44,676 nt of DNA from positions 1 through 44,676 of the forward strand of contig JAJUIK010000018.1 of the NCBI GenBank assembly GCA_029267635.1. Direction: 5' to 3'. Source of the stretch: Moraxellaceae bacterium. GTDB taxonomy: Bacteria > Pseudomonadota > Gammaproteobacteria > Pseudomonadales > Moraxellaceae. Made by a program: the position numbers and the translations under genes. Of this stretch, positions 7,915-17,557 are shown one piece after another (position 1 is the stretch's first letter; each line of letters opens with the position of its first letter). The notes under the pieces were generated by a model that was given only the letters and a program-made list of their open reading frames with translations, searched no databases and was not told where the DNA came from.

Positions 7915-9201
7915 ATGGCATTAACATTCTTAGAGATTGGTCAGGCAGATCAGCTCAGTGCCTGCAAGCTTTCTCTGTTGCTTGGTGTTTTTACTGCAGA
8001 TAATGAGATCGAGGGCTTTTTAAATCTGGCCCGTCATATGCTGGGTGCAGAAAAAGCCTTGCTATGTTTTCGTAATGAACCTTATTTTTGGCATGTGGCA
8101 CCGAAAAAATTTCATGCTGTTCAGGTACAGCCTGAAACACGCCTGTGTCAGCATTTTGCCACTCAGATAATGATGGATGACGCACATCCGAATTATCTGG
8201 CGTTCTCTCAACATTTGCAGGATATGGGTATTGAGCACCAGCGTGTACTGGCTTTTGACTTGCAAAAAGCGGATCGTGAGTCGATTGGTCTGGTGATGTT
8301 TTTTGATGATCAAAACACGCCGTTTACAGCGGAGCAAAAACAGCTGGTCAGCGATTTTAGCGCACGCCTGATTCCTTACTTAGAACTCAAATTTGATTAC
8401 GCCGACTTAAAAGAACATTATGAACAGCAATGTGCCTTGAACTACAGTAAGACCAAGTTTTTTCAGGTGATTGCCCATGATTTGCGCGCCCCGTTCCATG
8501 GTTTGCTGGGCTTTTCTGAAGTTTTGGCGCAGGAACGCGATACGCTGGATGAACCCGCTATTCAAAATATTGCGGACTATTTGTATGACACGGCACAGTC
8601 GACTTATGGCTTGCTGGAAAGTCTGCTGAATTGGGCAATTTCCGAAGGGGGGCGTTTTGTCCCGCACCCGATCAATTTTCAACTCAAGCAGGTGTCGAAA
8701 ATTGTCTATGATGTGCTGAATACCTTGGCTGTTAAAAAAAATATTCAGCTGATCGATCATATTCCGGAGCATCTTAAAGTATTTGCCGACATGAATATGA
8801 TCACCTCGGTGCTGCAAAATCTGGTGTCTAATGCGCTCAAATTTACCCATATGGACGGTTCGGGAAAAGTTGTAGTTTCAGCACGACAGGTCGATAATCA
8901 TGTAGAAATTACCATTCAGGACACCGGTTTGGGGATGACCGAAGCGCAAATCGAGCAGTTATTCCAGCGCCGTATCGCGGTAAGTTTTAAAGGGACTGCC
9001 GGAGAAAAAGGCACCGGATTGGGGCTGGTCCTGTGCAAGCGCTTTGTAGAATTAAATCAAGGAGAAATCCAGGTGACCTCAAAAGAGGGTGAGGGAACGC
9101 AATTCACGGTGGTATTACCTGCCGCACAGGATGCGTATGTGACCTTGGTCAATGAAATCAACCAGCAAAATCAAACAGATCATTCCGCAAAATTGGCATA
9201 A
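7915..9201 (+). CDS. Sensor histidine kinase (GAF-like plus HisKA/HATPase)
   Basis: This is a 428-residue soluble kinase with no membrane segment. About residues 1-150 look like a GAF-type sensor domain (LSLLLGVFTADNEIEGFLNL ... VLAFDLQKADRESIGLVMFF). The dimerisation H-box FFQVIAHDLRAPFHGLLGFS has the phospho-accepting His near residue 188. The ATP-binding domain has an N-box (NLVSNALKF, about 302-310), DTGLGM and a GTGLGL box near 363. It would autophosphorylate and pass phosphate to a response regulator, but no regulator gene is adjacent, so it is an orphan kinase. GAF domains often bind small ligands or sense redox; the signal here is unknown. Confidence 0.85.
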   Translation: MALTFLEIGQADQLSACKLSLLLGVFTADNEIEGFLNLARHMLGAEKALLCFRNEPYFWHVAPKKFHAVQVQPETRLCQHFATQIMMDDAHPNYLAFSQHLQDMGIEHQRVLAFDLQKADRESIGLVMFFDDQNTPFTAEQKQLVSDFSARLIPYLELKFDYADLKEHYEQQCALNYSKTKFFQVIAHDLRAPFHGLLGFSEVLAQERDTLDEPAIQNIADYLYDTAQSTYGLLESLLNWAISEGGRFVPHPINFQLKQVSKIVYDVLNTLAVKKNIQLIDHIPEHLKVFADMNMITSVLQNLVSNALKFTHMDGSGKVVVSARQVDNHVEITIQDTGLGMTEAQIEQLFQRRIAVSFKGTAGEKGTGLGLVLCKRFVELNQGEIQVTSKEGEGTQFTVVLPAAQDAYVTLVNEINQQNQTDHSAKLA

Positions 9202-9268
9202 TTCAGTTCCCAAAACCTGCACGCAGCTGCTATAACTACAGCAAAATATTCGGGTAGAAGAGGATGTT

Positions 9269-12013
9269 ATGAATACCCAGCAGTTGCAGAAAACTTTACG
9301 CGCCAGCCAATATGCAGAACAGGTGTTAGGTTTACACCAAGCCCAATTAGAACAAGATTACGCGATTGATCAATTTGCCTGTTCTTTGTCTACCTTAGAA
9401 ATTCAGCAACGTGTGTATTCTGTCTTGGCCTCGATTCAGGATGAAGCGGAGTGGATGCGTAAGTTACGTATTCTGCGTGCCTGCCTGATGTTTCGCTGGA
9501 TCTGGCAGGATGCCAACCAGTTGACTGATGTGGTCACTTTGACCCGGGAATTGTCCGATTTTGCTGATGCTGCAATTTGTGCTGCCAAAGAATTTGCCCG
9601 TCTGCCGTTAGTTGCCAAACATGGCGAGCCGATTGGTTATTCTGGTCAGGTACAGGATCTGATTGTGGTGGCGATGGGTAAATTGGGTGCCCAGGAGCTT
9701 AACCTCTCGAGTGATATTGACCTGATTTTTGCCTTTGATGAGCAGGGCGAAACCAATGGGCGTAAGTCGATTGATGTGCAGCAGTTCTGTATTTTATGGG
9801 GACAAAAACTGATTTATCTGCTGGACCATATCACCGCAGACGGTTTTGTGTTCCGGGTAGATATGCGCCTGCGTCCTTGGGGCGATGGCTCAGCCCTGGC
9901 GATCAGCCATTCAGCTTTGGAAAAATATCTGAGCCAGCATGGACGGGAATGGGAACGCTATGCCTGGATCAAGGCACGAATTGTTACCGGTGGACAGGCA
10001 GGGGATGATCTACTGGAGATGACCCGGCCTTTCGTCTTCCGTAAATATGTCGATTACACCGCCTTTGAAGCCATGCGCGAAATGAAAGCCATGATCGAAC
10101 GTGAGGTTATGCGCCGTAATATTGAAGATGACATCAAGTTGGGTGCTGGCGGTATCCGTGAAGTTGAGTTTATTGTACAGGTCTTCCAGTTGATTTATGG
10201 CGGTTCCAAACTTGAATTACAGGACCGTCAATGTTTAGTCAGCTTGCATCATCTCGGTGAAGTAGGTTTGCTCGAAGCAACGGCGGTCAATGAGCTGGAA
10301 GATGCTTATCTGTTCCTGCGCCGTCTGGAACATGCGATTCAGGCGCTGCATGACAACCAGACCCAATCTTTGCCGGCGGAACCAGAATTGCGTCAACGTA
10401 TTCTCGACACGCTAGGTTTTGAAAGCTGGGATGTATTTTTACAGAAATTAAATCAGAAACGTAGCAAAGTCACCTATCAGTTTGAGCATCTCATTAAAGA
10501 AGAAGCACCTTCACTAAGCGCCAGTTTTGGGCAGCTGGAGGAGCGCCTGAGTGCTGTACTGGATGAGCATGCGAAAAATTTAGTGCATGAATTCTGGAAT
10601 AGTCATGCGCTGAAAAAATTACCGGCTAAAGCCATTCAGCGCCTAAAAACCTTCTGGCCACATCTGATTGAAGCCATTTTACAATCGGAAAATCCACAAG
10701 TGGCCTTGCTGCGCCTTATGCCGCTAGTGGAATCGGTACTGCGCCGTACCGTTTATTTAGTAATGCTGATTGAAAGCAAAGGTGCGCTGCAACGACTGGT
10801 GAAAATGGCCACCGTCAGCCCGTGGATCTGTGAGGAACTCACCCATTATCCAGTTTTGCTGGACGAGTTTCTGTCGATGGATTTTGAGTTGCCTAAACGC
10901 AAGGATTTGGATGATTCCTTACGTCAGCAGCTGCTGCGCATCGAGATTGATCAGGTGGAAGATCAGATGCGCGTCTTGCGCTTATTCAAAAAATCCAATG
11001 TGTTGGCGGTAGCAGCGAGTGATGTGCTGGCAGAAAGCCATCTGATGAAAGTCTCGGATGCACTAACGGATATTGCCGAAGTTTCGGTGAATGCCGCTTT
11101 AAACCTCTCCTATCAGATTGTGGCGAAAAAACATGGCTATCCACAAGATGTTGATGGCCAGCGTTGCAGTCTGGATCGTAAAGCTTTTGCCGTGGTGGGT
11201 TATGGCAAGTTGGGTGGAATTGAGCTGGGTTATGGTTCCGATCTGGATCTGGTGTTTATCCATTACTTTGATGAGCAAAGTGAAACGGATGGTGCGAAGT
11301 CGATTAGTGGGGCAGAGTTTGCCATCCGAGTGGCACAGAAGTTTTTATCCCTGATGACCACGCAGACGCTAGATGGCCGGGTTTATGAAATTGATACCCG
11401 TCTGCGTCCTTCTGGTGAGGCCGGCATGCTGGTCACCAGTTTAAAGGCTTATGAACAGTACCAGCTAAAAAGTGCCTGGCTCTGGGAACATCAAGCATTA
11501 GTGCGTGCACGCTCTATTGCCGGTGATCAGGACTTGCGCCAGCAGTTTGAAGATTTGCGTTGCCGTATCCTGACCCAACCACGTGATGAAGCCCATGTGC
11601 GGGCAGAAGTATTACAGATGCGCCAGAAAATGAAAGACCATCTGGGTTCATCCAATGAACAAAAAAAACATGGAATTTTTCATTTAAAACAGGATGCAGG
11701 TGGTATCGTTGACATTGAATTTATGGCACAGTATATGGTCCTTGCATGGAGTGGGTCGAAACCTGATCTCGCCCATTATTCCGACAATGTAAGGATTCTT
11801 GAAGATGCTGCTCAAGCAGGCTGCTTATCCAGTGAAGATGCCACAGCATTAATGCACGCTTATCTACGTGAACGAGCCGAGAGCCACCGTCTAGCCCTTG
11901 CAAATCAATCCATGCAAGTGAATGCTGCGGACTGGCACGATACCCGCGAGATCGTTTGCAAGTTATGGCAAAGATTAATTGATCCAACTGCACCCGCATT
12001 GGATAGTGAATGA
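9269..12013 (+). CDS. glnE: Bifunctional glutamine synthetase adenylyltransferase/deadenylase
   Basis: This 914-residue enzyme adds AMP to glutamine synthetase when nitrogen is plentiful and removes it by phosphorolysis when nitrogen is scarce, under PII control. Both nucleotidyltransferase halves are visible. The N-terminal adenylyl-removing half has MGKLGAQELNLSSDIDLIFA at about residues 136-155. The C-terminal adenylylating half has GYGKLGGIELGYGSDLDLVF at about 643-662, each with the G-S-D-x-D-L signature. Length is normal for the family. The ATG follows AGAAGAGG. It ends 27 bases before the ilvE start, so the two may be cotranscribed. Confidence 0.96.
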   Translation: MNTQQLQKTLRASQYAEQVLGLHQAQLEQDYAIDQFACSLSTLEIQQRVYSVLASIQDEAEWMRKLRILRACLMFRWIWQDANQLTDVVTLTRELSDFADAAICAAKEFARLPLVAKHGEPIGYSGQVQDLIVVAMGKLGAQELNLSSDIDLIFAFDEQGETNGRKSIDVQQFCILWGQKLIYLLDHITADGFVFRVDMRLRPWGDGSALAISHSALEKYLSQHGREWERYAWIKARIVTGGQAGDDLLEMTRPFVFRKYVDYTAFEAMREMKAMIEREVMRRNIEDDIKLGAGGIREVEFIVQVFQLIYGGSKLELQDRQCLVSLHHLGEVGLLEATAVNELEDAYLFLRRLEHAIQALHDNQTQSLPAEPELRQRILDTLGFESWDVFLQKLNQKRSKVTYQFEHLIKEEAPSLSASFGQLEERLSAVLDEHAKNLVHEFWNSHALKKLPAKAIQRLKTFWPHLIEAILQSENPQVALLRLMPLVESVLRRTVYLVMLIESKGALQRLVKMATVSPWICEELTHYPVLLDEFLSMDFELPKRKDLDDSLRQQLLRIEIDQVEDQMRVLRLFKKSNVLAVAASDVLAESHLMKVSDALTDIAEVSVNAALNLSYQIVAKKHGYPQDVDGQRCSLDRKAFAVVGYGKLGGIELGYGSDLDLVFIHYFDEQSETDGAKSISGAEFAIRVAQKFLSLMTTQTLDGRVYEIDTRLRPSGEAGMLVTSLKAYEQYQLKSAWLWEHQALVRARSIAGDQDLRQQFEDLRCRILTQPRDEAHVRAEVLQMRQKMKDHLGSSNEQKKHGIFHLKQDAGGIVDIEFMAQYMVLAWSGSKPDLAHYSDNVRILEDAAQAGCLSSEDATALMHAYLRERAESHRLALANQSMQVNAADWHDTREIVCKLWQRLIDPTAPALDSE

Positions 12014-12040
12014 TTGTGTAAAAAATTTGGAGTGTGTGCC

Positions 12041-12967
12041 ATGAATTTGGCTGATCGTGATGGTTTTATTTGGCAAGATGGACAATTGGTTGATTGGCGT
12101 GAAGCTAAAATTCACGTTTTAACGCATACTTTGCACTACAGTATGGGTGTGTTTGAAGGTGTCCGTGCCTATGAAACTCCTAAAGGCACTGCAATTTTCC
12201 GTCTTCAAGACCACACTAAACGTTTGTTGAACTCTGCCAAAATCTATCAAATGAAAGTACCGTTTGATCAGGCAGCGCTTGAGCAGGCACAAATTGATGT
12301 GGTACGTGAAAATAAATTGGCTTCTTGCTATTTGCGTCCATTGATCTGGATTGGTTCTGAAAAACTCGGTATCGCAGCGACGAACAACACTATTCATGCT
12401 GCGGTTGCTGCATGGGGTTGGGGTGCTTACCTGGGTGACGAAGCGATGGCGAAGGGCATTCGTGTGAAAACTTCTTCATTCACGCATCATCATCCAAACG
12501 TGACCATGTGTAAGGCCAAAGCATCAGGTAACTATACCTTGTCTATTCTTGCACATCAGGAAGTAGCCCATGCCGGTTATGATGAAGCGATGCTGATGGA
12601 TCCACAAGGCTACGTATGTCAAGGTTCTGGCGAAAACGTATTCTTGGTAAAAGATGGTGTGTTACATACGCCTGATATCGCGGGTGGTGCACTGGATGGT
12701 ATTACCCGTCAAACCGTGATTACGATTGCTAAAGATCTTGGTTATGAAGTCGTTGAGCGTCGTATTACTCGTGATGAATTTTATATTGCCGATGAAGCGT
12801 TCTTTACCGGTACTGCTGCAGAAGTGACGCCAATCCGTGAATATGATGACCGTGAAATTGGTTGCGGTTCACGTGGTCCAATCACCACTCAAATCCAGCA
12901 AACCTTCTTTGATGCGGTTCAAGGTAAAAATCCGAAATATGAGCACTGGTTAACTTACGTTAAATAA
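12041..12967 (+). CDS. ilvE: Branched-chain-amino-acid aminotransferase
   Basis: IlvE is a PLP enzyme that exchanges the amino group between glutamate and the 2-oxo acids of Leu, Ile and Val, the last step of their synthesis. I start it at ATG 12041 (MNLADRDGFIWQDGQ), which has GGAG eight bases upstream and gives 308 residues, the family length. The open frame extends to a TTG at 12014, but that is an unlikely start. The PLP lysine is K160 in CKAKASGNY, and the GSGENVF and TGTAAEVTP signatures are present. A terminator follows. In Acinetobacter ilvE marks one side of the LOS outer-core locus. Confidence 0.95.
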   Translation: MNLADRDGFIWQDGQLVDWREAKIHVLTHTLHYSMGVFEGVRAYETPKGTAIFRLQDHTKRLLNSAKIYQMKVPFDQAALEQAQIDVVRENKLASCYLRPLIWIGSEKLGIAATNNTIHAAVAAWGWGAYLGDEAMAKGIRVKTSSFTHHHPNVTMCKAKASGNYTLSILAHQEVAHAGYDEAMLMDPQGYVCQGSGENVFLVKDGVLHTPDIAGGALDGITRQTVITIAKDLGYEVVERRITRDEFYIADEAFFTGTAAEVTPIREYDDREIGCGSRGPITTQIQQTFFDAVQGKNPKYEHWLTYVK

Positions 12968-12986
12968 GTCGATCGGCTATCATTTA

Positions 12987-13014
12987 GGGGCGAAGCGTAA
13001 GTTTCGCCTTTTTT
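12987..13014 (+). terminator. Terminator of glnE-ilvE
   Basis: GGCGAA (12989-12994) pairs with TTCGCC (13003-13008) and is followed by six T. It separates ilvE from the outer-core genes. Confidence 0.85.
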
Positions 13015-13028
13015 ATTGGGAAGATGTT

Positions 13029-13910
13029 ATGCATATTGTTTATGTCAGTGATGGAAAAGCCGGACACCGTTCACAGGCATTAGGGCTGTATCAGGCAATG
13101 CAAAGGCAATCTGCAGCAGAAGTGACTTTCCAGGAAATTTCACTACAGGATTTAGCGTTACTGGATCTGTTCTCCGCTTTATTTTCCCATCGGCTCGACG
13201 TCATTACCTCAACCCCGACTTTCATTTTTGGGGTAGGCAGTCATACACATTTGCGTGTCTGGCTATTGGGAAAAATTTTCCCAACTGCTAAAACCGTGAT
13301 CTTGATGAAACCGAGTTTACCCATCGCTTGCTTTGATTATGCGGTGATTCCAGAACATGATGGAATTGCGGAATCTGAGCGGGTGATGGTGACTAAAGGG
13401 GCTTTAAATCCGATTGTGAATGAACAGCGGCATATCGAAAAACGTATATTGATCGCGCTTGGTGGCAATTCAAAACGTCATCAGTGGAATGACCAGAAAG
13501 TGCTGCAAGTGCTAGAAAAAATCATAGCAAATAATCCGGATGCAGAAATTATCCTGACGACATCTCGACGTACGCCCGCAGAATTTCTTCCCTTGTTGTC
13601 CCAACAAGCCTATGTGGCGGCCCTACAGATTTTTCCCGTTGCACAAACACCACAGGGCTGGATTTTTGAACAAATGCAACAGGCCGAAGCGGTCTGGGTG
13701 ACAGAAGACAGTATCTCGATGATTTATGAGGCATTGACCGCAGGGTGTAAGGTAGGGGTGATTGCAATTGATCGTTTGAAATCTGATAGAATTACCAATT
13801 CGATTGATCAACTTTTATCAATTGATCTTTTAAAAAAAGATCAAAAACATTTATTAAATTTGAAATTGGATGAAGCAGCTCGGGTTGCACGCCTTTTATT
13901 GAAAATATAG
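13029..13910 (+). CDS. ELM1-family (GT-B like) glycosyltransferase, first outer-core gene
   Basis: This 293-residue protein begins MHIVYVSDGKAGHRSQALGL and has VILMKPSLP, ALGGNSKRHQWN, ILTTSRRTP and WVTEDSISMIYEAL. These match the bacterial relatives of mitochondrial-fission ELM1, treated as GT-B nucleotide-sugar transferases. The 'D-S-x-S-M-x-x-E' block is in the place where GT-B enzymes bind the sugar nucleotide. It is the first gene after ilvE, the position called gtrOC1 in A. baumannii OC loci, and probably adds an early sugar to the LOS inner core at the inner membrane. The exact linkage cannot be inferred. The next gene follows after 11 bases. Confidence 0.75.
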   Translation: MHIVYVSDGKAGHRSQALGLYQAMQRQSAAEVTFQEISLQDLALLDLFSALFSHRLDVITSTPTFIFGVGSHTHLRVWLLGKIFPTAKTVILMKPSLPIACFDYAVIPEHDGIAESERVMVTKGALNPIVNEQRHIEKRILIALGGNSKRHQWNDQKVLQVLEKIIANNPDAEIILTTSRRTPAEFLPLLSQQAYVAALQIFPVAQTPQGWIFEQMQQAEAVWVTEDSISMIYEALTAGCKVGVIAIDRLKSDRITNSIDQLLSIDLLKKDQKHLLNLKLDEAARVARLLLKI

Positions 13911-13921
13911 AGTTTTATTGC

Positions 13922-14941
13922 ATGAAAATTTTACATATCTCGAATTTTGCATTTAATAAGCATGGTGAACGTTATTATTCGATTGATCGTAAAATTTCTG
14001 CTGGACTTATTGAAAATGGTCATTTTGTTTATGATTATAGTTTTCGCGATATGGCTAGAATGGGAACCATTTTTAAAACTAAAAAATTAGGTGCAGGTGT
14101 TGCGAATAACGAAGTTCTAAAAATAGTTGATAATCTCCGACCGGAACTGGTTTTAATTGGACATAGTGATCTATTAAAGGCCAATACACTTGCTGAAATT
14201 CGAAGAAACTACCCACAAATTAAAATTGCATTTTGGTTTGTGGACTGGTTGTGTGAACAATCTAAAGTGGATTTTATAAAATCGCTGCTTCCATATGTAG
14301 ATAGTCTGTTTTGTACAACTGGTGGTGAGTTATTAAAACAATTTAAATTATCCGCTAATAAAATTTCCTATATACCTAATATAGCTTTGAAATCTGTTGA
14401 ATCGCTAGTTCAGTTTGATAAAAGTGATTATCTAAGAGACTTGGTTTTTTTTGGTACGGTCTATCAAGATATTGAAAGAGAGAGATTTCTAAAGGGGTTA
14501 ATTCATCAGATAGATGATCATTTTTCTTATTTTGGTGCATTCGGTACAAATACAGTCTATGGTCATCATTACATAGACATTCTTGCTAGTGCGCGTTGTG
14601 GATTGAATCTTTCGAGAAGGAATGATATCGAGTTGTATTCCTCAGATAGAATTGTTCAATTAACGGGTAACGGTTTGCTTACATTTACACCTGAAATTCC
14701 TGGCTTTCATAAACTATATAGATCAGATGAGTTGGTTTATTTCAAAAATGTACAAGATCTAGTTGAAAAATATAAATATTATAAAAAAAATCCAGATCAA
14801 GCACGTCAAATTGCTAGAAATGGCTGGAAAAAAACACATCAATCATATGGTGCTGCTCGAATTACTAAATTTATGTTGGAACTTACTTTTGAGCAACCAT
14901 TTTCTGAGGCTTATGAGTGGGCACATGAGGTATATGTATAA
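13922..14941 (+). CDS. Glycosyltransferase, CgeB-like GT-B family
   Basis: The 339-residue protein starts MKILHISNFAFNKHGERYYS. Its C-terminal half has the layout of glycosyl-transferase 1_2 (CgeB/YkvP-like) domains: LVFFGTVYQDIERERFL, then LASARCGLNLSRRND, then DRIVQLTGNGLLTFTPE and a final 'N-G-W-K-K-T-H-x-S-Y' block. It is likely a cytoplasmic or peripheral enzyme adding a sugar to the LOS outer core. It is markedly A+T-rich compared with glnE and ilvE, a common trait of transferred surface-polysaccharide genes. Its TAA shares one base with the next ATG, so translation is coupled. Donor and linkage are unknown. Confidence 0.72.
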   Translation: MKILHISNFAFNKHGERYYSIDRKISAGLIENGHFVYDYSFRDMARMGTIFKTKKLGAGVANNEVLKIVDNLRPELVLIGHSDLLKANTLAEIRRNYPQIKIAFWFVDWLCEQSKVDFIKSLLPYVDSLFCTTGGELLKQFKLSANKISYIPNIALKSVESLVQFDKSDYLRDLVFFGTVYQDIERERFLKGLIHQIDDHFSYFGAFGTNTVYGHHYIDILASARCGLNLSRRNDIELYSSDRIVQLTGNGLLTFTPEIPGFHKLYRSDELVYFKNVQDLVEKYKYYKKNPDQARQIARNGWKKTHQSYGAARITKFMLELTFEQPFSEAYEWAHEVYV

Positions 14942-15693
14942 TGTGGTTGTTATATGTCGTGTTTGCTGTAGTCGTCTTTTCTGCCATTTTTTATCTATTT
15001 GGAAATTATACTTTCTGGTTGCCATTGCGCAGTGCCAAATTGCCACGAGTTGTGATGCTGCATCAAGTGACACCACATGCTGAAGCTTCTGGCATGAATA
15101 TGCCACCCCACAAGTTTGAACAATTACTACAATATCTCGTGAAAAAAGGTAGCACCTTCTGTTTTGTTTCAGAATTGTCACAATATCAAGGTCAGAAAAA
15201 TGTCGTGGCATTGTCCTTTGATGATGGCTTTCTAGATAACTATCAATATGCCTATCCTTTATTGAAAAAGTATCAGGCAAAAGCGACCATTTATTTAGCG
15301 ACGCAAATTGAGGGTATTGCAAAACTTGAGGTAGAACAGATTCGTGAAATGTCAGATTCTGGCCTCATTGAATTTGGGGCTCATACGCAACATCATGTGA
15401 ATTTATTAAAATTGTCGGATGAAGAGGCTTATCGTGAAATGAAAGCTTCAAAGCAGGATGTTGAAAAACTCGTTGGATATTGTCCAAGTTTTGCTTATCC
15501 GTTTGGCCGCTTTAATGAAAAACATCAGCAGATGGCAAAAGAAATTGGCTTTGAAAATGCGGTATCTACGCGCAAAAAAATTGAGCCCTATACCGCATCC
15601 AATCAATTTAATCTTCCTCGTGTCAGCACACATGGGGCGATGAACGCTTTACAAATGCGTATTGCTTTAGCCAAAGGACGTTATAAATTATGA
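14941..15693 (+). CDS. pda1: Polysaccharide deacetylase of the outer-core locus
   Basis: This is a carbohydrate-esterase 4 (NodB-type) protein of 250 residues. An N-terminal membrane anchor (LLYVVFAVVVFSAIFYLFG) puts the enzyme at the membrane. The NodB motifs are VALSFDDGFLDNYQYAYPLL (motif 1, the two Asp), FGAHTQHHVNL (metal-binding H-x-x-x-H) and SFAYPFGRFN (motif 3). It would remove an N-acetyl group from a HexNAc of the LOS outer core, exposing an amino group. A deacetylase named pda1 is present in A. baumannii OC loci, and order and size fit. It overlaps the next gene by four bases (ATGA). Confidence 0.85.
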   Translation: MWLLYVVFAVVVFSAIFYLFGNYTFWLPLRSAKLPRVVMLHQVTPHAEASGMNMPPHKFEQLLQYLVKKGSTFCFVSELSQYQGQKNVVALSFDDGFLDNYQYAYPLLKKYQAKATIYLATQIEGIAKLEVEQIREMSDSGLIEFGAHTQHHVNLLKLSDEEAYREMKASKQDVEKLVGYCPSFAYPFGRFNEKHQQMAKEIGFENAVSTRKKIEPYTASNQFNLPRVSTHGAMNALQMRIALAKGRYKL

Positions 15694-16442
15694 GTATTCC
15701 ATGTAGTGTTTATATTGTAACTTTAAACTGTGATGCATGGTTGGAGAATACTTTACGCAGTGTTGCTGATTTTGCTGAAGTGATTATTCTGGACTCAGGA
15801 AGTACCGATAATACCTACCTGATCGCACAAAAATTTCCCAATGTGCTTATTTCGCATCAGGACTGGCAAGGTTACGCAGGGCAGAAAAGTTTAGCCTTGC
15901 AGCAATGCCAGTTCAACTGGGTATTAAATTTAGACGGGGATGAAGTACTTTCAGAAGCGTTAAAACAAGAAATTATCCAGACCATTCAAGAGAATAAGAT
16001 AGATGCGCTAATTACCCCGATTAACGATGTGTTCTTAGGTGTACCGAATAGCAAGCATACGAAGAAACATGCCAAAGTGCGCTTTTTTCGTAAAAGCAAA
16101 GGGCATTATGATTTAGAAAATAAAGTCCATGAAAATGTGATTGTAGAAGGTGAAAGTGTTCGTGCCAAGGGAGATATTTATCACTACGGCGAGTCGAGTA
16201 TTTTTGTCAAGGTCGAAAAAAATAACCAATATTCCAATTTGAAAGCGGGTGAAAAGTTCCAAAAAGGTAAAAAGCCAAGTTTGTTAAAATTGGTTATGGT
16301 CATGCCACTCGCATTTATAAAGTCCTATTTCATACGTCGTAATTTTTTGAATGGTTGGCGTGGTTTTGTTGGTAGTATGATCAATGCTTTTTATGCTTTT
16401 TTAAAAGAAGCCAAACTATTTGAGAAAAAAAAGTTACAATAG
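15690..16442 (+). CDS. Family 2 glycosyltransferase, WaaE/KdtX-like
   Basis: The 250-residue protein is a GT-A family 2 transferase. It has CSVYIVTLNCDAWLENTLRS, then ILDSGSTDN (nucleotide-binding), WQGYAGQKSLAL and the metal-binding WVLNLDGDEVLS (D-x-D), followed by HYDLENKVHENV. This order is that of WaaE/KdtX-type LOS-core glucosyltransferases. There is a short hydrophobic patch near the C-terminus (LVMVMPLAFIKSYF) that may sit on the membrane. It is coupled to pda1 by an ATGA overlap. It probably adds a hexose to the core; the acceptor is not known. Confidence 0.85.
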   Translation: MSIPCSVYIVTLNCDAWLENTLRSVADFAEVIILDSGSTDNTYLIAQKFPNVLISHQDWQGYAGQKSLALQQCQFNWVLNLDGDEVLSEALKQEIIQTIQENKIDALITPINDVFLGVPNSKHTKKHAKVRFFRKSKGHYDLENKVHENVIVEGESVRAKGDIYHYGESSIFVKVEKNNQYSNLKAGEKFQKGKKPSLLKLVMVMPLAFIKSYFIRRNFLNGWRGFVGSMINAFYAFLKEAKLFEKKKLQ

Positions 16443-16470
16443 TTACGTCTAATAAAATTGAGTTTTTCCA

Positions 16471-17550
16471 GTGAAAATCTGCTTTCTTTCTACAGACTTT
16501 CCACCGACCTTAGGTGGTGTTGCCTCACATGCACATGAATTGGCAAAAGCCTTGGCTGGTTTAGGACATGAAGTACATGTATTGACTTCTTTGGTAGATG
16601 GAAGCGTTCCATATGAAATGATGGATGGCATAATTGTCCATCGACTGAAAATTTTATGGCAGAAGCCTTTTTATAATTGGGGAATGGCTAAAGGTCTCAA
16701 AGAGTTTTTAAAAAACAATCCAATGGATTTAGTCCATGTGCATGGCATGAGACCATTAGAGTCAACTAAAGGTTTAAATATACCAGTTGTATTTACTAAT
16801 CACACATCAGGATTTTTAAAACGGTTAGAGAAACCAGGTTTATTTCAAGGCCGCTTGAAGTCACGCTTGAAGCACGTTGCGATGGTGCTTGCCCCAAGTC
16901 ATGAGTTATGTGAAGCAACTATAAAAATAGGTTTTAAAGGTCCCGTTTATTTCGTTTCAAACGGTGTGGATACTACTAAATTCAGAGCTAAAGATTTAAC
17001 ACAAATTTCATCACAAAAAACATTTATTCTAGCTCGACGTTTAGTAGAAAAAAATGGAGTGGTTGTATTCGCTAAAGCTTTGACTCTGGTTCATAACCCG
17101 AACTTCAAAGTTTTGATTGCTGGAGTAGGTAGTGAACAACAGGAAATGCAGCAAATTTTCTCAAAAGCTGGTATTACGGATAAAGTGACTTTTGTGGGTG
17201 CTGTAAAAAATTCTGATATGCCTGCAATGTATCAAAAGGCGGATTATTCAGTACTTCCTTCATTTTATGAGGCTACCAGTATTACAGGGCTTGAATCTAT
17301 GGCTTCCGGTTTGCCCTTAATAGGAACAAATGTGGGAGGAATTCCATATTTAATTGAAGAGGGCAAAACTGGATTCCTAATACCTTCACATAATGCAGAA
17401 GCACTTGCTGCCAAAATTGATGAAGTTCTAAATTCTGATGAACAAAAATATATTGCATTGAGTCAGGCAAGTGTGCTTCGGGCTCAACAAAAATTTGATT
17501 GGACTGTTATCGCTAAGCAAACAGAAACCTATTACAAACAAATATTGTAG
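16471..17550 (+). CDS. Family 4 glycosyltransferase
   Basis: This 359-residue GT-B enzyme starts at GTG 16471 (MKICFLSTDFPPTLGGVASH), giving the usual N-terminal 'P-x-x-G-G' loop. The C-terminal donor-binding part has FILARRLVEKNGV, VLIAGVGSEQQEM, VTFVGAVKNSDMPAMY and PSFYEATSITGLESMASGLP, which is the E-x(7)-E signature of retaining GT4 transferases. No membrane segment is seen. The gene is A+T-rich and continues the forward outer-core operon. Only seven bases separate its stop from the epimerase start. Sugar and linkage are unknown. Confidence 0.85.
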   Translation: MKICFLSTDFPPTLGGVASHAHELAKALAGLGHEVHVLTSLVDGSVPYEMMDGIIVHRLKILWQKPFYNWGMAKGLKEFLKNNPMDLVHVHGMRPLESTKGLNIPVVFTNHTSGFLKRLEKPGLFQGRLKSRLKHVAMVLAPSHELCEATIKIGFKGPVYFVSNGVDTTKFRAKDLTQISSQKTFILARRLVEKNGVVVFAKALTLVHNPNFKVLIAGVGSEQQEMQQIFSKAGITDKVTFVGAVKNSDMPAMYQKADYSVLPSFYEATSITGLESMASGLPLIGTNVGGIPYLIEEGKTGFLIPSHNAEALAAKIDEVLNSDEQKYIALSQASVLRAQQKFDWTVIAKQTETYYKQIL

Positions 17551-17557
17551 AGATTGT

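Noticed and set aside
14843..15322. 159-codon reverse frame across two outer-core genes
   Set aside because: It is antisense to two overlapping, well-supported genes and has no family pattern.
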